A stretch of 64,000 bases of DNA from an uncultured Carboxylicivirga sp. GTDB lineage: Bacteria; Bacteroidota; Bacteroidia; Bacteroidales; Marinilabiliaceae. The position numbers and the translations under genes are program-made. The notes under the pieces were generated by a model. It made no database searches, was not told the DNA's origin, and saw only the letters and a program-made list of their open reading frames with translations. Shown piece by piece: positions 44,278-52,565 of this stretch (positions within the stretch are counted from its first letter, which is position 1; the number at the start of each line of letters is the position of its first letter). The DNA lies in NCBI RefSeq assembly GCF_963674565.1, contig NZ_OY771430.1:4774001-4838000 (forward strand), written 5' to 3'.

Positions 44278-45609
44278 ATGAAGTTATGGGATAAAGGAAT
44301 TTCGGTAAATAAAAAGATAGAAGACTTCACGGTGGGACGCGATCGTGAACTGGATGTGTTACTTGCTCCATTTGATATTATGGGAACAATTGCACACATC
44401 ACTATGCTTGAGAGTGTTGGTCTGTTAAGTAAATCGGATCTGGATGAACTAATTCCTGTTTTAAAGGATTTGTACGTTCAGGCTGAAGAAGGACAATTTG
44501 AAATTGAAGAAGGAATCGAAGATGTTCATTCTCAAGTAGAACTATTATTGACACGTAAGCTTGGAGATGTTGGTAAAAAGGTTCACAGTGGGCGATCGAG
44601 AAACGATCAGGTTCTGCTGGATTTGAAGCTTTACATCCGCTATCGGATACACGATGTAGTTATAGCTATTAACAAGTTGTTTGAAGTACTTCAGGCAAAA
44701 AGTGAAGAGCACAAGGATGTATTAATTCCAGGATATACACACTTACAAGTGGCGATGCCATCCTCATTTGGTTTATGGTTTGGTGCCTTTGCCGAAAGTT
44801 TGGTGGATGATTTGCACATGTTGGTGGCAGCCTGGAAAACAGCCAATCAGAATCCTTTAGGAGCAGCTGCTGGTTATGGTTCATCGTTTCCATTAAACCG
44901 CAAGTTAACAACTCGTTTGTTAGGGTTTGATGATCTGAACTACAATGTAGTGTATGCTCAAATGGGAAGAGGAAAAACAGAGAGAACTGTGGCTTATGCA
45001 TTATCGTCTATTGCTACAACAGTTGGCAAACTCGCAATCGATGGTTGTATGTATACCAGTCAGAATTTTGGTTTCCTTAAACTTCCGGATGAATTAACTA
45101 CAGGATCGAGCATTATGCCGCATAAGAAAAACCCGGATGTATTTGAGTTGTTAAGAGCCAGATGTAACCGTTTGCAAGCATTGCCCGAAAGTATTGGAAT
45201 GATAACTGCCAACTTGCCAACAGGCTATTTCAGGGATTTACAATTGATAAAAGAACAATTTCTTCCTGCGTTTGACGAGTTGATCAACTGTTTGGAGATT
45301 GCCACATTTGCAATTCAAAACATTGAAGTGAAACAGGATGTAATGAAGGAAGAAAAATACCAGCTGGCCTTTAGTGTTGAAGAAGTGAATAAGTTGGTAT
45401 TAAAAGGAGTTCCTTTCAGAGATGCCTACAAACAGGTTGGAGAGCATATTCAGTCAGGAAAGTTTGAGACAGATTATAAAGTAAAACATACGCACGAAGG
45501 TTCCATAGGTAACCTTTGTACCAGTGAAATAAAGAGTAAGAAAGAATTAGTAATAAGTGAATTCAGTTTCAATGAAGTAGCTGATGCTGTTGAGAAACTG
45601 GTACGTTGA
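44278..45609 (+). CDS. argH: Argininosuccinate lyase
   Basis: 443 residues. The fumarase/aspartase signature is TGSSIMPHKKNPDVFELL near residue 278; GIEDVHSQVELLLTRKLG and GKKVHSGRSRNDQVLLD are the other conserved regions. It splits argininosuccinate to arginine and fumarate. Citrate synthase follows 16 bp later. Confidence 0.97.
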   Translation: MKLWDKGISVNKKIEDFTVGRDRELDVLLAPFDIMGTIAHITMLESVGLLSKSDLDELIPVLKDLYVQAEEGQFEIEEGIEDVHSQVELLLTRKLGDVGKKVHSGRSRNDQVLLDLKLYIRYRIHDVVIAINKLFEVLQAKSEEHKDVLIPGYTHLQVAMPSSFGLWFGAFAESLVDDLHMLVAAWKTANQNPLGAAAGYGSSFPLNRKLTTRLLGFDDLNYNVVYAQMGRGKTERTVAYALSSIATTVGKLAIDGCMYTSQNFGFLKLPDELTTGSSIMPHKKNPDVFELLRARCNRLQALPESIGMITANLPTGYFRDLQLIKEQFLPAFDELINCLEIATFAIQNIEVKQDVMKEEKYQLAFSVEEVNKLVLKGVPFRDAYKQVGEHIQSGKFETDYKVKHTHEGSIGNLCTSEIKSKKELVISEFSFNEVADAVEKLVR

Positions 45610-45625
45610 AAATAAAACATTGTCT

Positions 45626-46966
45626 ATGTCATTATATGATAAATTAGCTGAAGGTGCTGTAAAATCGAGCAATATTGATAAAGAACTTTTTGACAAGTTT
45701 AATGTGAAAAGGGGATTGCGTAATGCCGATTTTTCTGGAGTACTTGTTGGCTTAACTACAATAGGTGATGTTGTAGGTTACGACCGGGTTGATGATAAAA
45801 TTACTCCCAGGGAAGGAAGATTGTATTATCGGGGTGTTGAATTGAAAGATCTTGTTAAAGGCTTTCAAAGTGCAGGTCGTCATGGTTTTGAAGAAACCGC
45901 CTATCTGCTTCTTTCAGGTCATTTGCCAACGGCTGATGATTTAAAATCATTTGATGATTTATTAGTAGCTGAACGTGATTTACCTCCGTTCTTCTCGAAA
46001 AATATGATTCTTTCGCTTCGTGGACGTGATATCATGAATATGTTGGCACGTTCTGTCTTGGGTTTATATACAGCCGACGAAGAAGCTGAGGATCTTTCAC
46101 CTGAGAATCTGATTAAACAATCCATTAGTTTAATTGCGAAATTTCCTGTAATTGTTGCCTATTCTTATTTCGGAATGCGTCACTCATATCAAAGAAAATC
46201 ATTGGTGATTCGACATCCGCAGCCTGAGTTAAGCGCAGCAGAGAATTTCCTTTACATGCTGAAGGGTGAGCATTATACCAAGCTGGAAGCTGATTTGTTA
46301 GATCTTTCGCTGGTAATACATGCTGAACATGGTGGAGGTAATAACTCTTCGTTTACAACCCGTGTGGTTAGTTCGGCGCAAACCGATACCTATTCTGCTA
46401 TTGCAGCTGCATTGGGATCGCTTAAAGGAGGACTTCATGGTGGAGCTAACCTTAAAGTGATGGATATGATGGAAAACATTAAGGCTAATGTCTCCAATTG
46501 GGCTGATGAGCAGGAAGTGGCTGAATATCTTTTAAAAATTCTGAATAAAAAAGCATTCGACAATACAGGTAAAATTTATGGTATTGGGCATGCTATTTAT
46601 ACATATTCTGATCCTCGTGCTGTTTTATTGAAAGAGAAAGCAGAGGCCTTAGCTAAAGAAAAGGGTCGATTGGATGAGTTTAATTTATACGCATCTGTTG
46701 AAAAACTGGCACCTGAAGTTTTTTATCAATTCAAAGGTGAAAATGCCAAGGTGATTTGTGCTAACGTTGACTTCTACAGTGGATTTGTATACGACTGTCT
46801 GAATATTCCAAAAGAAATTTATACTCCAATCTTTGCTGTATCACGTATTGCCGGATGGTGTGCTCACCGCCTGGAAGAAGTATGTGGATCAAGTAAAAGA
46901 ATTATTCGTCCAGCGTATAAAAATGTATTAGAATATATTCCATATCTCGAGATGGACCATAGATAA
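45626..46966 (+). CDS. gltA: Citrate synthase
   Basis: 446 residues from ATG 45626 (MSLYDKLAEGAV); a start at 45584 would overlap argH and adds 14 unlikely residues. The catalytic His is in LVIHAEHGGGNNSSF, followed by GSLKGGLHGGAN and YGIGHAIYTYSDPRA with the second His. It makes citrate from acetyl-CoA and oxaloacetate, the entry to 2-oxoglutarate and glutamate. It lies in line after argH, so carbon supply is probably co-regulated with arginine synthesis. Confidence 0.93.
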   Translation: MSLYDKLAEGAVKSSNIDKELFDKFNVKRGLRNADFSGVLVGLTTIGDVVGYDRVDDKITPREGRLYYRGVELKDLVKGFQSAGRHGFEETAYLLLSGHLPTADDLKSFDDLLVAERDLPPFFSKNMILSLRGRDIMNMLARSVLGLYTADEEAEDLSPENLIKQSISLIAKFPVIVAYSYFGMRHSYQRKSLVIRHPQPELSAAENFLYMLKGEHYTKLEADLLDLSLVIHAEHGGGNNSSFTTRVVSSAQTDTYSAIAAALGSLKGGLHGGANLKVMDMMENIKANVSNWADEQEVAEYLLKILNKKAFDNTGKIYGIGHAIYTYSDPRAVLLKEKAEALAKEKGRLDEFNLYASVEKLAPEVFYQFKGENAKVICANVDFYSGFVYDCLNIPKEIYTPIFAVSRIAGWCAHRLEEVCGSSKRIIRPAYKNVLEYIPYLEMDHR

Positions 46967-46987
46967 AGAATTTTGTTGATTGGGTAT

Positions 46988-47029
46988 GAAGGGCTGTTTC
47001 AAGGGGGAGATTGAGCAGCCCTTCTTTTG
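46988..47029 (+). terminator. Terminator of the arg-gltA unit
   Basis: GAAGGGCTG (46988-46996) pairs with CAGCCCTTC (47016-47024), with extra pairing inside, and is followed by TTTTGT. It is 21 bp after the gltA stop. Confidence 0.88.
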
Positions 47030-47062
47030 TATATATATGCATTAGATTGAAAATATTGTAAT

Positions 47063-47080
47063 ATTTATACATTTATAAAT
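47063..47080. promoter_or_regulatory. AT-rich palindrome upstream of the carA promoter
   Basis: ATTTATA-CATT-TATAAAT is a perfect 7-bp inverted repeat, 18 bp in all, the size of an ArgR operator, ending 6 bp before the -33 TTG. It lacks the TGAAT half-site of known ARG boxes, and AT-rich DNA makes such repeats by chance. Confidence 0.3.
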
Positions 47081-47086
47081 TTTATA

Positions 47087-47118
47087 TTGGCCAAACCAAC
47101 AAATAATTATTACATTTG
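47087..47118 (+). promoter_or_regulatory. Promoter of carA
   Basis: TTG (47087-47089), 21 bp, TACATTTG (47111-47118, TAnnTTTG). The predicted start near 47125 gives a leader of about 88 nt before carA. Confidence 0.65.
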
Positions 47119-47145
47119 TACCGCATAAAAAACGAAGCAATATGC

Positions 47146-47180
47146 ATGCATTTATCAAAGAGAGGTAAATGCATTTTTTC
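47146..47180 (+). promoter_or_regulatory. Terminator-like hairpin in the carA leader (possible attenuator)
   Basis: ATGCATTTA (47146-47154) pairs perfectly with TAAATGCAT (47166-47174) and is followed by six T residues. It starts about 20 nt after the predicted transcription start, so it would stop transcription before carA unless antagonised. The loop and 3' arm contain AGAGAGG and an ATG (47169) opening a 25-codon frame that overlaps the carA start. Confidence 0.5.
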
Positions 47181-47212
47181 TGTATTATTGAAAGCAAACG
47201 ACTTATTTGTCA

Positions 47213-48298
47213 ATGGGTATGCCAGAATTACAAAAGATTAAATTAGTGTTGGAAGACGGAACAGTCTTCGAGGGAAAATCATTTGGATATCATAAATCGG
47301 TTGCCGGCGAGGTGGTATTTAACACCGCAATGACCGGGTATCCTGAAAGTTTAACTGATCCCTCTTATGAAGGGCAAATACTGGTAGCAACCTATCCTTT
47401 GATTGGTAACTATGGAGTTCCAAAAGATGAAAAGGAAAATGGTATACCAAAGTTTTATGAGTCGGATCGAATTCATATCTCCGGATTAATTATTTCTGAC
47501 TACTCTTTTGAATACAGCCACTGGAATGCTGAAAACAGTCTTCGTGAGTGGTTAATGCAAAATGAAGTTCCAGGTATTTTTGATGTTGATACGCGTGCAC
47601 TTACTAAGATTCTTCGCGAAAAAGGTTCAATGTTAGGTAAGATTGAAATTGATGGAGAAAGCATTGATTTTAATGATCCAAACAAAGAGAACCTGGTTGC
47701 CAAGGTTAGTGTGAAGGAGAAGAAAGTATTTGGTAACGGTAAAAACAAAGTTGTTTTAGTTGATACCGGAGCAAAATATAATATTCTTCGTTGCTTGTTA
47801 AAGCGCGATACAACTGTAACAGTGGTGCCTTGGGATTACGACTTTACACAAGAAGATTATGATGGTGTAATGCTGTCTAATGGACCTGGTGACCCACAAA
47901 TGTGTCCTGATACAGTGAAGCATATTCAAAAAGCCATGGAAATAGGAAAACCTATTTTTGGCATCTGTTTAGGAAATCAGTTGTTGGGTATTGCATCAGG
48001 AGCCAATACTTATAAGTTAAAGTATGGTCATAGAGCACATAACCATCCTGTTATTAAAGTAGGAACTGATACTTGTTATATAACAAGCCAGAACCATGGT
48101 TTTGCTATTGATAACGATAGTTTGTCGAGCGATTGGGAACCATTGTTTGTTAATGTGAATGATAAAACCAATGAGGGAATACGTCATAAGAGCAAACCAT
48201 TCTTCTCAACTCAGTTTCACCCGGAAGCATCCAGCGGACCAACTGATACTGAATTTTTATTCGATGATTTTATCGAATTGATAGAAAAAAGTAAGTAA
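47213..48298 (+). CDS. carA: Carbamoyl-phosphate synthase small subunit
   Basis: 361 residues from ATG 47213; ATG 47219 is an equal alternative, and a TTG at 47207 is less likely. The glutaminase triad is visible: Cys in GICLGNQLLG near residue 250, and His and Glu in QFHPEASSGPTDTE near 336. LEDGTVFEGKSFG and FNTAMTGYPESLTDPSYEG are the N-terminal domain hallmarks. It releases ammonia from glutamine for CarB. It is a single-gene unit with its own promoter and terminator, separate from carB. Confidence 0.96.
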   Translation: MGMPELQKIKLVLEDGTVFEGKSFGYHKSVAGEVVFNTAMTGYPESLTDPSYEGQILVATYPLIGNYGVPKDEKENGIPKFYESDRIHISGLIISDYSFEYSHWNAENSLREWLMQNEVPGIFDVDTRALTKILREKGSMLGKIEIDGESIDFNDPNKENLVAKVSVKEKKVFGNGKNKVVLVDTGAKYNILRCLLKRDTTVTVVPWDYDFTQEDYDGVMLSNGPGDPQMCPDTVKHIQKAMEIGKPIFGICLGNQLLGIASGANTYKLKYGHRAHNHPVIKVGTDTCYITSQNHGFAIDNDSLSSDWEPLFVNVNDKTNEGIRHKSKPFFSTQFHPEASSGPTDTEFLFDDFIELIEKSK

Positions 48299-48320
48299 AG
48301 TTACAACAAAATAAAAAGTA

Positions 48321-48350
48321 AGAGCTGTTCATTAGAATGGCTCTTTTTTG
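48321..48350 (+). terminator. Terminator of carA
   Basis: AGAGCTGTTC (48321-48330) pairs with GAATGGCTCT (48335-48344, two G-U pairs) around ATTA, followed by six T residues. Confidence 0.82.
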
Positions 48351-48412
48351 TATTACAAATTCAGTTAATTAGATTATCTTTAATAAACAAGTGCAATTAA
48401 AAAAGATACGTT

Positions 48413-48652
48413 ATGAATGATACAAGCGATATGGTTCATGTATTTAGTAATACAGAACTTACTGTAACTCATCTTAAAAATATTCTGGAAGATAATGGTA
48501 TTACCTCATTGATACGAAATGATTATGAATCGGGAAATGCAGCCGGTTTTGTGGGTGGAACATCGACTTCTGTTGATTTATATATTCAAAAAGTAGATGA
48601 AGAAAAGGCCTTGCCTATTATTGAGGAATTTAAGACATCATTAGGTAAATAA
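48413..48652 (+). CDS. DUF2007 family small protein (putative signal transducer)
   Basis: 79 residues. The pattern MVHVFSNTELTVTHLKNILE, then GITSLIRNDY and VDLYIQKVDEEKALPIIEEF is that of the PII-like DUF2007 family (ferredoxin-like fold). Function is not established for the family; some members are linked to signalling. Single gene with a hairpin after it. Confidence 0.75.
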   Translation: MNDTSDMVHVFSNTELTVTHLKNILEDNGITSLIRNDYESGNAAGFVGGTSTSVDLYIQKVDEEKALPIIEEFKTSLGK

Positions 48653-48672
48653 TCATACAGAATGGTTACAAA

Positions 48673-48708
48673 TAAATGGTCCGACCAGGGGAAGTCGAAC
48701 CATTTCTT
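48673..48708 (+). terminator. Hairpin after the DUF2007 gene
   Basis: AAATGGTCCGAC (48674-48685) pairs with GTCGAACCATTT (48694-48705) with one G-T type mismatch, loop CAGGGGAA. The T tail is short. It also resembles the 3' end of a tRNA on the minus strand, which I judge a coincidence. Confidence 0.45.
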
Positions 48709-48873
48709 GGGAGTTGTAATAAGTAAATAATTGAGACTTGCTTAAAGCAAAACTTAGAATTACGACTTATTTTATGCAATTTTTATGCCATCCAAGTTGG
48801 ATAAATATAAATTTTATAGGATTTTTCCTTTACGATATTCAATCGAGTATTAAAAATACTTATTCATAGATCG

Positions 48874-49581
48874 TTATTCAATAATATCTTCGCTATCGTC
48901 TAAGTTGTCTTTGAAACCTGCTTTCAGAAAAGCTTCGCCAAGTACCATGTCAGTAGGTGTGGTGATTTTAATGTTTTCGCGATTGCCAGCAACCAGGTGA
49001 ATAGTATCTCCGTTAGCTTCAACTACAGAGGCATCATCAGTAAATAAAGGACTGTATTCCTGATTGTAGGCAGCCAACAAAAGTTCAGATTTAAATACCT
49101 GTGGAGTTTGAACTAATTTAATGGTACTTCTATCCAATGCTCGGCTTTTTTCTTCATCAACCTGACGAACTGACTCAAATGCATCCAATACCGGAATGGC
49201 ATTACCCAGAACTTCTGCATGATGATAACAACGCTTTAATGTGTCGGGAGAAACAAATGGACGAACACCATCGTGAATACCAATTAATGATGGTGTATCA
49301 ATGACGCTGAGCCCTTTCTTTACACTTTCAAAACGGGTATCTCCACCTGTGGTAATGTGATGCTTAATATCAAAATTGAACTTGTTACAGAGGTCTCTCC
49401 AGTAATCAACCTGTGATGCTGGTAAAACCAATACCAGTTTTATTTGAGGATCGAAAAGATTGAAACTACGAAGTGTGTGCATCAATACAGGAAGTCCTTC
49501 AATCTCTAAAAACTGTTTGGGAATATAACTGCCCATTCTTTTTCCACTACCTCCGGCAACAATAATAGCGTATTTAAGCAT
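48874..49581 (-). CDS. ispD: 2-C-methyl-D-erythritol 4-phosphate cytidylyltransferase
   Basis: 235 residues. Nucleotide-binding start AIIVAGGSGKRMGSYIPKQF, substrate region IHDGVRPFVSPD near residue 101 and the ending KITTPTDMVLGEAFL are typical IspD. It transfers CMP from CTP to MEP in the non-mevalonate isoprenoid pathway. It has a well-matched promoter and stands alone. Confidence 0.95.
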   Translation of the reverse strand: MLKYAIIVAGGSGKRMGSYIPKQFLEIEGLPVLMHTLRSFNLFDPQIKLVLVLPASQVDYWRDLCNKFNFDIKHHITTGGDTRFESVKKGLSVIDTPSLIGIHDGVRPFVSPDTLKRCYHHAEVLGNAIPVLDAFESVRQVDEEKSRALDRSTIKLVQTPQVFKSELLLAAYNQEYSPLFTDDASVVEANGDTIHLVAGNRENIKITTPTDMVLGEAFLKAGFKDNLDDSEDIIE

Positions 49582-49613
49582 GCAATATTATTTTAGTTTT
49601 CATTCCTTAAAGT

Positions 49614-49644
49614 CAAATGTACACTGCTAAAAAGAATGAAACAA
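49614..49644 (-). promoter_or_regulatory. Promoter of ispD
   Basis: On the minus strand TTG (complement of 49642-49644) and TACATTTG (complement of 49614-49621) are 20 bp apart. Predicted start near 49607, about 26 nt before the ATG. Confidence 0.65.
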
Positions 49645-49719
49645 GTGTAAACCACAACAATCTTTGTTTTGTTGATACTAATGATTTGATTACTTTTCAT
49701 ACGTTTAAAGTCTTTAATT

Positions 49720-50400
49720 ATGATTGAACCAATAGTATACGAATTTCTGACACAGCTTAAAAGCAACAATACCAGAGAATGGTTTCAGGAGAATAAGTCA
49801 TTTTATCAGAAAGCCAAATCATCATTTGAAAAATCTGTAAGCGAATTGATTGCTTTAATACATTCAATGGATGACAGTATTGGTCCACTTGAACCAAAAG
49901 ATTGCGTTTTCAGAATATTTCGTGATACCCGATTTTCGAAAAATAAGACTCCATATAAAACAAATATGGGGGCTTATATCGTTAGGGGTGGTCGCAAAAG
50001 TCCGAGAGGTGGATATTATTTTCATGCCGAACCGGGAGAATCTTTTGTTGCCGGCGGTATCTATTGCCCACCTGCTGAAGAATTAAAAAAGGTCCGCAGA
50101 GAGGTTTATAATTTTAATGACGAGTTTAAGGAAATCATATATTCAAAAGAATTTGAAACCATGTTTCCAGAATTGTACCAGGATAAGTTGAAGATGGCTC
50201 CGAAAGGATTTCCAAAGGATTTTGAAGATATTGATCTTTTAAAATACAAATCCTATATAGTGTCACATTCTTTATCAGATGATGATATGACAGGTAAGAA
50301 TGGAAAAGATATTTTGGCGAAGGCCATTAAGACAGTAAAGCCATTAAATGATTTTATCAATCGTGGACTTGACGCGGAAGAGGAAGAAGTAGTTTTATAA
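49720..50400 (+). CDS. DUF2461 family protein
   Basis: 226 residues. The opening EFLTQLKSNNTREWFQENKS, the middle RIFRDTRFSKNKTPYKTNMG and GGYYFHAEPGESFVAGGIY are the DUF2461 (TIGR02453) signature. The family is widespread and its function unknown. Eighteen bp before the LarC1-like gene, so co-transcribed. Confidence 0.88.
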   Translation: MIEPIVYEFLTQLKSNNTREWFQENKSFYQKAKSSFEKSVSELIALIHSMDDSIGPLEPKDCVFRIFRDTRFSKNKTPYKTNMGAYIVRGGRKSPRGGYYFHAEPGESFVAGGIYCPPAEELKKVRREVYNFNDEFKEIIYSKEFETMFPELYQDKLKMAPKGFPKDFEDIDLLKYKSYIVSHSLSDDDMTGKNGKDILAKAIKTVKPLNDFINRGLDAEEEEVVL

Positions 50401-50418
50401 ATAGTAAAAAAATATTCT

Positions 50419-51234
50419 ATGCAATTAGTAATTGATCCTACCGGCGGTGTAGCTGGTGATATGTTTGCTGCAGCGCTAATATCGGCAGGAGCAGATGAGA
50501 AATTAATGATTGACGCAATGCTTTTGGCCGCTCGCAAGATTGGAGATGCCTCCATTGAAGTGAAAACAACAGATGATGGAGCAAAACGTTTGACGATGCA
50601 GGTGGAACACCATCATGGTCATTTATCAGGGCATAAGGCGTATCACTTGCTTGAACATATATTCGAAGATTTGAAAATTGAGGGTCTTTATCGTGATTTT
50701 GGATTTAAGGCATTGGATATTCTGGTGAAAGCAGAAATCAGAGCACATAAGGAGAATACTTTTCTGACTGATCATATTCATTCTCATACGCATCATAATC
50801 ATAATCATGATCATGATCACAGTCATTCCCATCATCACGATCACGATCATCCTCATGAAGATGCTTATTTACATGAAGCTCAGGATATTTTAATTGATAT
50901 TACAGGTGCTGCCTATGGTTTGCAACTGTTGAACTCCCCAACCGAAGCTGTGTTAACAAATGCTGTAAGCTGGGGTGGTGGACACATCACCTTTTCGCAT
51001 GGACATATGCCTGTGCCGGCTCCAGCTACAAAGATCATCTTTGATACTAATGAACTTCCCGGAGTAATGGGGCCCATTGATGTTGAATTGTGTACTCCAA
51101 CGGGTTCATCAATTTTAGCTGCTCTGAAAGTAAAAACAGTTTCTGAGATAAAAGGAGAGATTATAAACACCGGAATATCAAGAGGAGGAAAAGACTTACC
51201 CATTCCACCTTTGAAAATTGAGATCAGGAAATAA
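50419..51234 (+). CDS. LarC N-terminal-domain (LarC1) protein, without LarC2
   Basis: 271 residues. VIDPTGGVAGDMFAAALI is the LarC/DUF111 start, a His-rich loop (about 20 His residues between positions 118 and 154) is a nickel-binding stretch typical of the family, and GPIDVELCTPTGSSILAAL is the C1 core. Normal LarC has about 400 residues, or is made as LarC1 plus a frameshifted LarC2. Here the frame ends in the C1 domain and is followed at once by a terminator, so there is no LarC2. LarC is a CTP-dependent cyclometallase that inserts nickel into the NPN cofactor, and loss of C2 would remove that activity. No larA, larB or larE nearby. Confidence 0.78.
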   Translation: MQLVIDPTGGVAGDMFAAALISAGADEKLMIDAMLLAARKIGDASIEVKTTDDGAKRLTMQVEHHHGHLSGHKAYHLLEHIFEDLKIEGLYRDFGFKALDILVKAEIRAHKENTFLTDHIHSHTHHNHNHDHDHSHSHHHDHDHPHEDAYLHEAQDILIDITGAAYGLQLLNSPTEAVLTNAVSWGGGHITFSHGHMPVPAPATKIIFDTNELPGVMGPIDVELCTPTGSSILAALKVKTVSEIKGEIINTGISRGGKDLPIPPLKIEIRK

Positions 51235-51237
51235 TAT

Positions 51238-51273
51238 AAAAAAATGCTGACCCATCGGATCAGCATTTTTTTT
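51238..51273. terminator. Bidirectional terminator between larC1 and the Crp/Fnr gene
   Basis: AAAATGCTGA (51241-51250) pairs with TCAGCATTTT (51260-51269) around a 9-nt loop, with A and T runs on both sides, between convergent genes. Confidence 0.88.
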
Positions 51274-51286
51274 ATCGTAAACGATT

Positions 51287-51994
51287 TTAAATGTATACAT
51301 TACCAATCTTAATCAACTTAGGAATATTCAAAAGCTTGATTTTACGTCCGTTTAGTTCGATTAATTTATCGGTTTTGAATTCCGATAGTAAGCGAATGAC
51401 AGATTCGGTAGCTGTACCAACCATATTAGCCAATTCTTCACGAGTCAATGAAATTTGAAGGGTATTGTCTTCGTCCAGATCAAAAGTATCCATCAAAAGC
51501 AATAATACTTCGGCCAATCTTTCTCTTACTGTTTTCTGAGCAATATCAGTAAGGAATTTGTTGGATTCTCCCAACTCGCGGCATGTCAGTTTCATTAACG
51601 ACATTGCAAATTCAGAATTAACCTTAATTAAATTGGTTAGTAATTCCCCCGGCAGGTAACATAAAAGTGCTTCATTTACCACTTTGGCAGTTGTACAAGC
51701 CAACTCGTCACTGATGATTGAGCGAAATCCGATTAAATCACCGTTTTTTGCGAAACGAATAATTTGCTCTTTCCCATCAAAACCGGTTTTATAAATCTTT
51801 AATATTCCCTTAATCACAATATAAGTGCCATTGATCCGGCTTCCTTCGTGATAAAGAATATTACCGCGTTTATGGTGAGAGCAGCTCATTGATTGAGACA
51901 ACATCTCAAGCTCTTCTTCATTCAATCCGTGAAAGATATCATATGAAAGAAGGTCAATATCTTCGTTAAAAGGCACATTTTGTATGCTTTTCAT
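51287..51994 (-). CDS. Crp/Fnr family transcriptional regulator
   Basis: 235 residues. The N-terminal cyclic-nucleotide-type barrel (RGNILYHEGSRINGTYIVIK, NGDLIGFRSI) and C-terminal winged helix (SLTREELANMVGTATESVIR, then LSEFKTDKLIELNGRKIKLL) are clear. The barrel has no Fnr-like cysteine cluster, and the usual cAMP-binding Arg/Ser pair is not evident, so the effector is unknown. It is divergent from osmC; the shared 110-bp region contains a candidate operator (52021-52038) placed over its own predicted start, suggesting autoregulation. Confidence 0.88.
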   Translation of the reverse strand: MKSIQNVPFNEDIDLLSYDIFHGLNEEELEMLSQSMSCSHHKRGNILYHEGSRINGTYIVIKGILKIYKTGFDGKEQIIRFAKNGDLIGFRSIISDELACTTAKVVNEALLCYLPGELLTNLIKVNSEFAMSLMKLTCRELGESNKFLTDIAQKTVRERLAEVLLLLMDTFDLDEDNTLQISLTREELANMVGTATESVIRLLSEFKTDKLIELNGRKIKLLNIPKLIKIGNVYI

Positions 51995-52020
51995 AACAAG
52001 AACAACTTAAAGATTATAAA

Positions 52021-52038
52021 AAGTGATAAATGTCATAA
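52021..52038. promoter_or_regulatory. Crp/Fnr-like site in the crp-osmC divergent region
   Basis: AAGTGAT-AAAT-GTCATAA matches the palindrome at 44118 in 13 of 18 positions, including all of the GTCATAA half. It is 35.5 bp from centre to the osmC -7 box. Confidence 0.5.
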
Positions 52039-52064
52039 AACTGCACAAAGATATAAAAAGAGAT

Positions 52065-52072
52065 TATATTTG
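52065..52072 (+). promoter_or_regulatory. -7 element of osmC
   Basis: TATATTTG fits TAnnTTTG; CTG at 52041-52043 is 21 bp upstream (TTG with one change). ATG at 52105. Confidence 0.5.
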
Positions 52073-52104
52073 TAATACATGGAAATATCTAAAAGCATTG
52101 ATAT

Positions 52105-52521
52105 ATGAAAAGTACGGTAAATTTAAAGTGGACAGGTAACATGTCCTGGGAAACAGAATTGTTTGGTCATAAATTGGTTTTGGATGCTGCTCCTGAAAAT
52201 GGAGGTGAAGATAAGGGGCCACGACCAAAGCCTCTTATGTTAACTGCTTTGGCTGGTTGCACTGGTATGGATGTGGTTAGTATTTTAAAAAAGATGCGTG
52301 TGGAATTTGAAGATCTACAAGTGATTGTAGAAGGAGACATGACCGAAGAGCATCCTAAATACTACGAAAAAATGCATGTAATTTATCAGTTTAAGGGTAA
52401 AGATTTACCAATGGATAAATTACAAAAGGCGGTTAATATGTCTGAAGAAAAGTATTGTGGAGTTTCCGCTTTGTACAAAAAAGCCATTCCTCTTACAACC
52501 GAAATACGGATTGTAGAATAA
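52105..52521 (+). CDS. OsmC family peroxiredoxin-like protein
   Basis: 138 residues. The two cysteines of the family are in ALAGCTGMDVV near residue 52 and EEKYCGVSAL near 114, the pair that reduces organic hydroperoxides. RPKPLMLTAL matches the usual GPxPxELLLAAL. It detoxifies peroxides in the cytoplasm. The divergent Crp/Fnr gene and the operator between them suggest regulation by that protein. A 16-bp exact copy of the operator half lies after its stop (52552). Confidence 0.9.
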   Translation: MKSTVNLKWTGNMSWETELFGHKLVLDAAPENGGEDKGPRPKPLMLTALAGCTGMDVVSILKKMRVEFEDLQVIVEGDMTEEHPKYYEKMHVIYQFKGKDLPMDKLQKAVNMSEEKYCGVSALYKKAIPLTTEIRIVE

Positions 52522-52547
52522 GAAAAATATGTTTTTAAACATCTGTA

Positions 52548-52565
52548 AGACGATAAATGTCATAA
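52548..52565. promoter_or_regulatory. Second Crp/Fnr-like site, downstream of osmC
   Basis: AGACGAT-AAAT-GTCATAA; the 16 bases from 52552 to 52567 repeat those of 52025-52040 exactly. No promoter starts here, so it may be a pseudo-site, a looping partner or a remnant of duplication. Confidence 0.35.

Noticed and set aside
48674..48705. Resemblance to a tRNA 3' end on the minus strand (TTCGA...GGACCA)
   Set aside because: The 5' side of a T-stem does not pair, no other tRNA arm is present, and the stretch is better explained as a 12-bp hairpin after the DUF2007 gene.
50780..50865. CAT/CAC-rich repeat that might look like a tandem array
   Set aside because: It encodes the His-rich loop of the LarC1 protein in frame; the minus-strand frame made of Met and Ile is a shadow.
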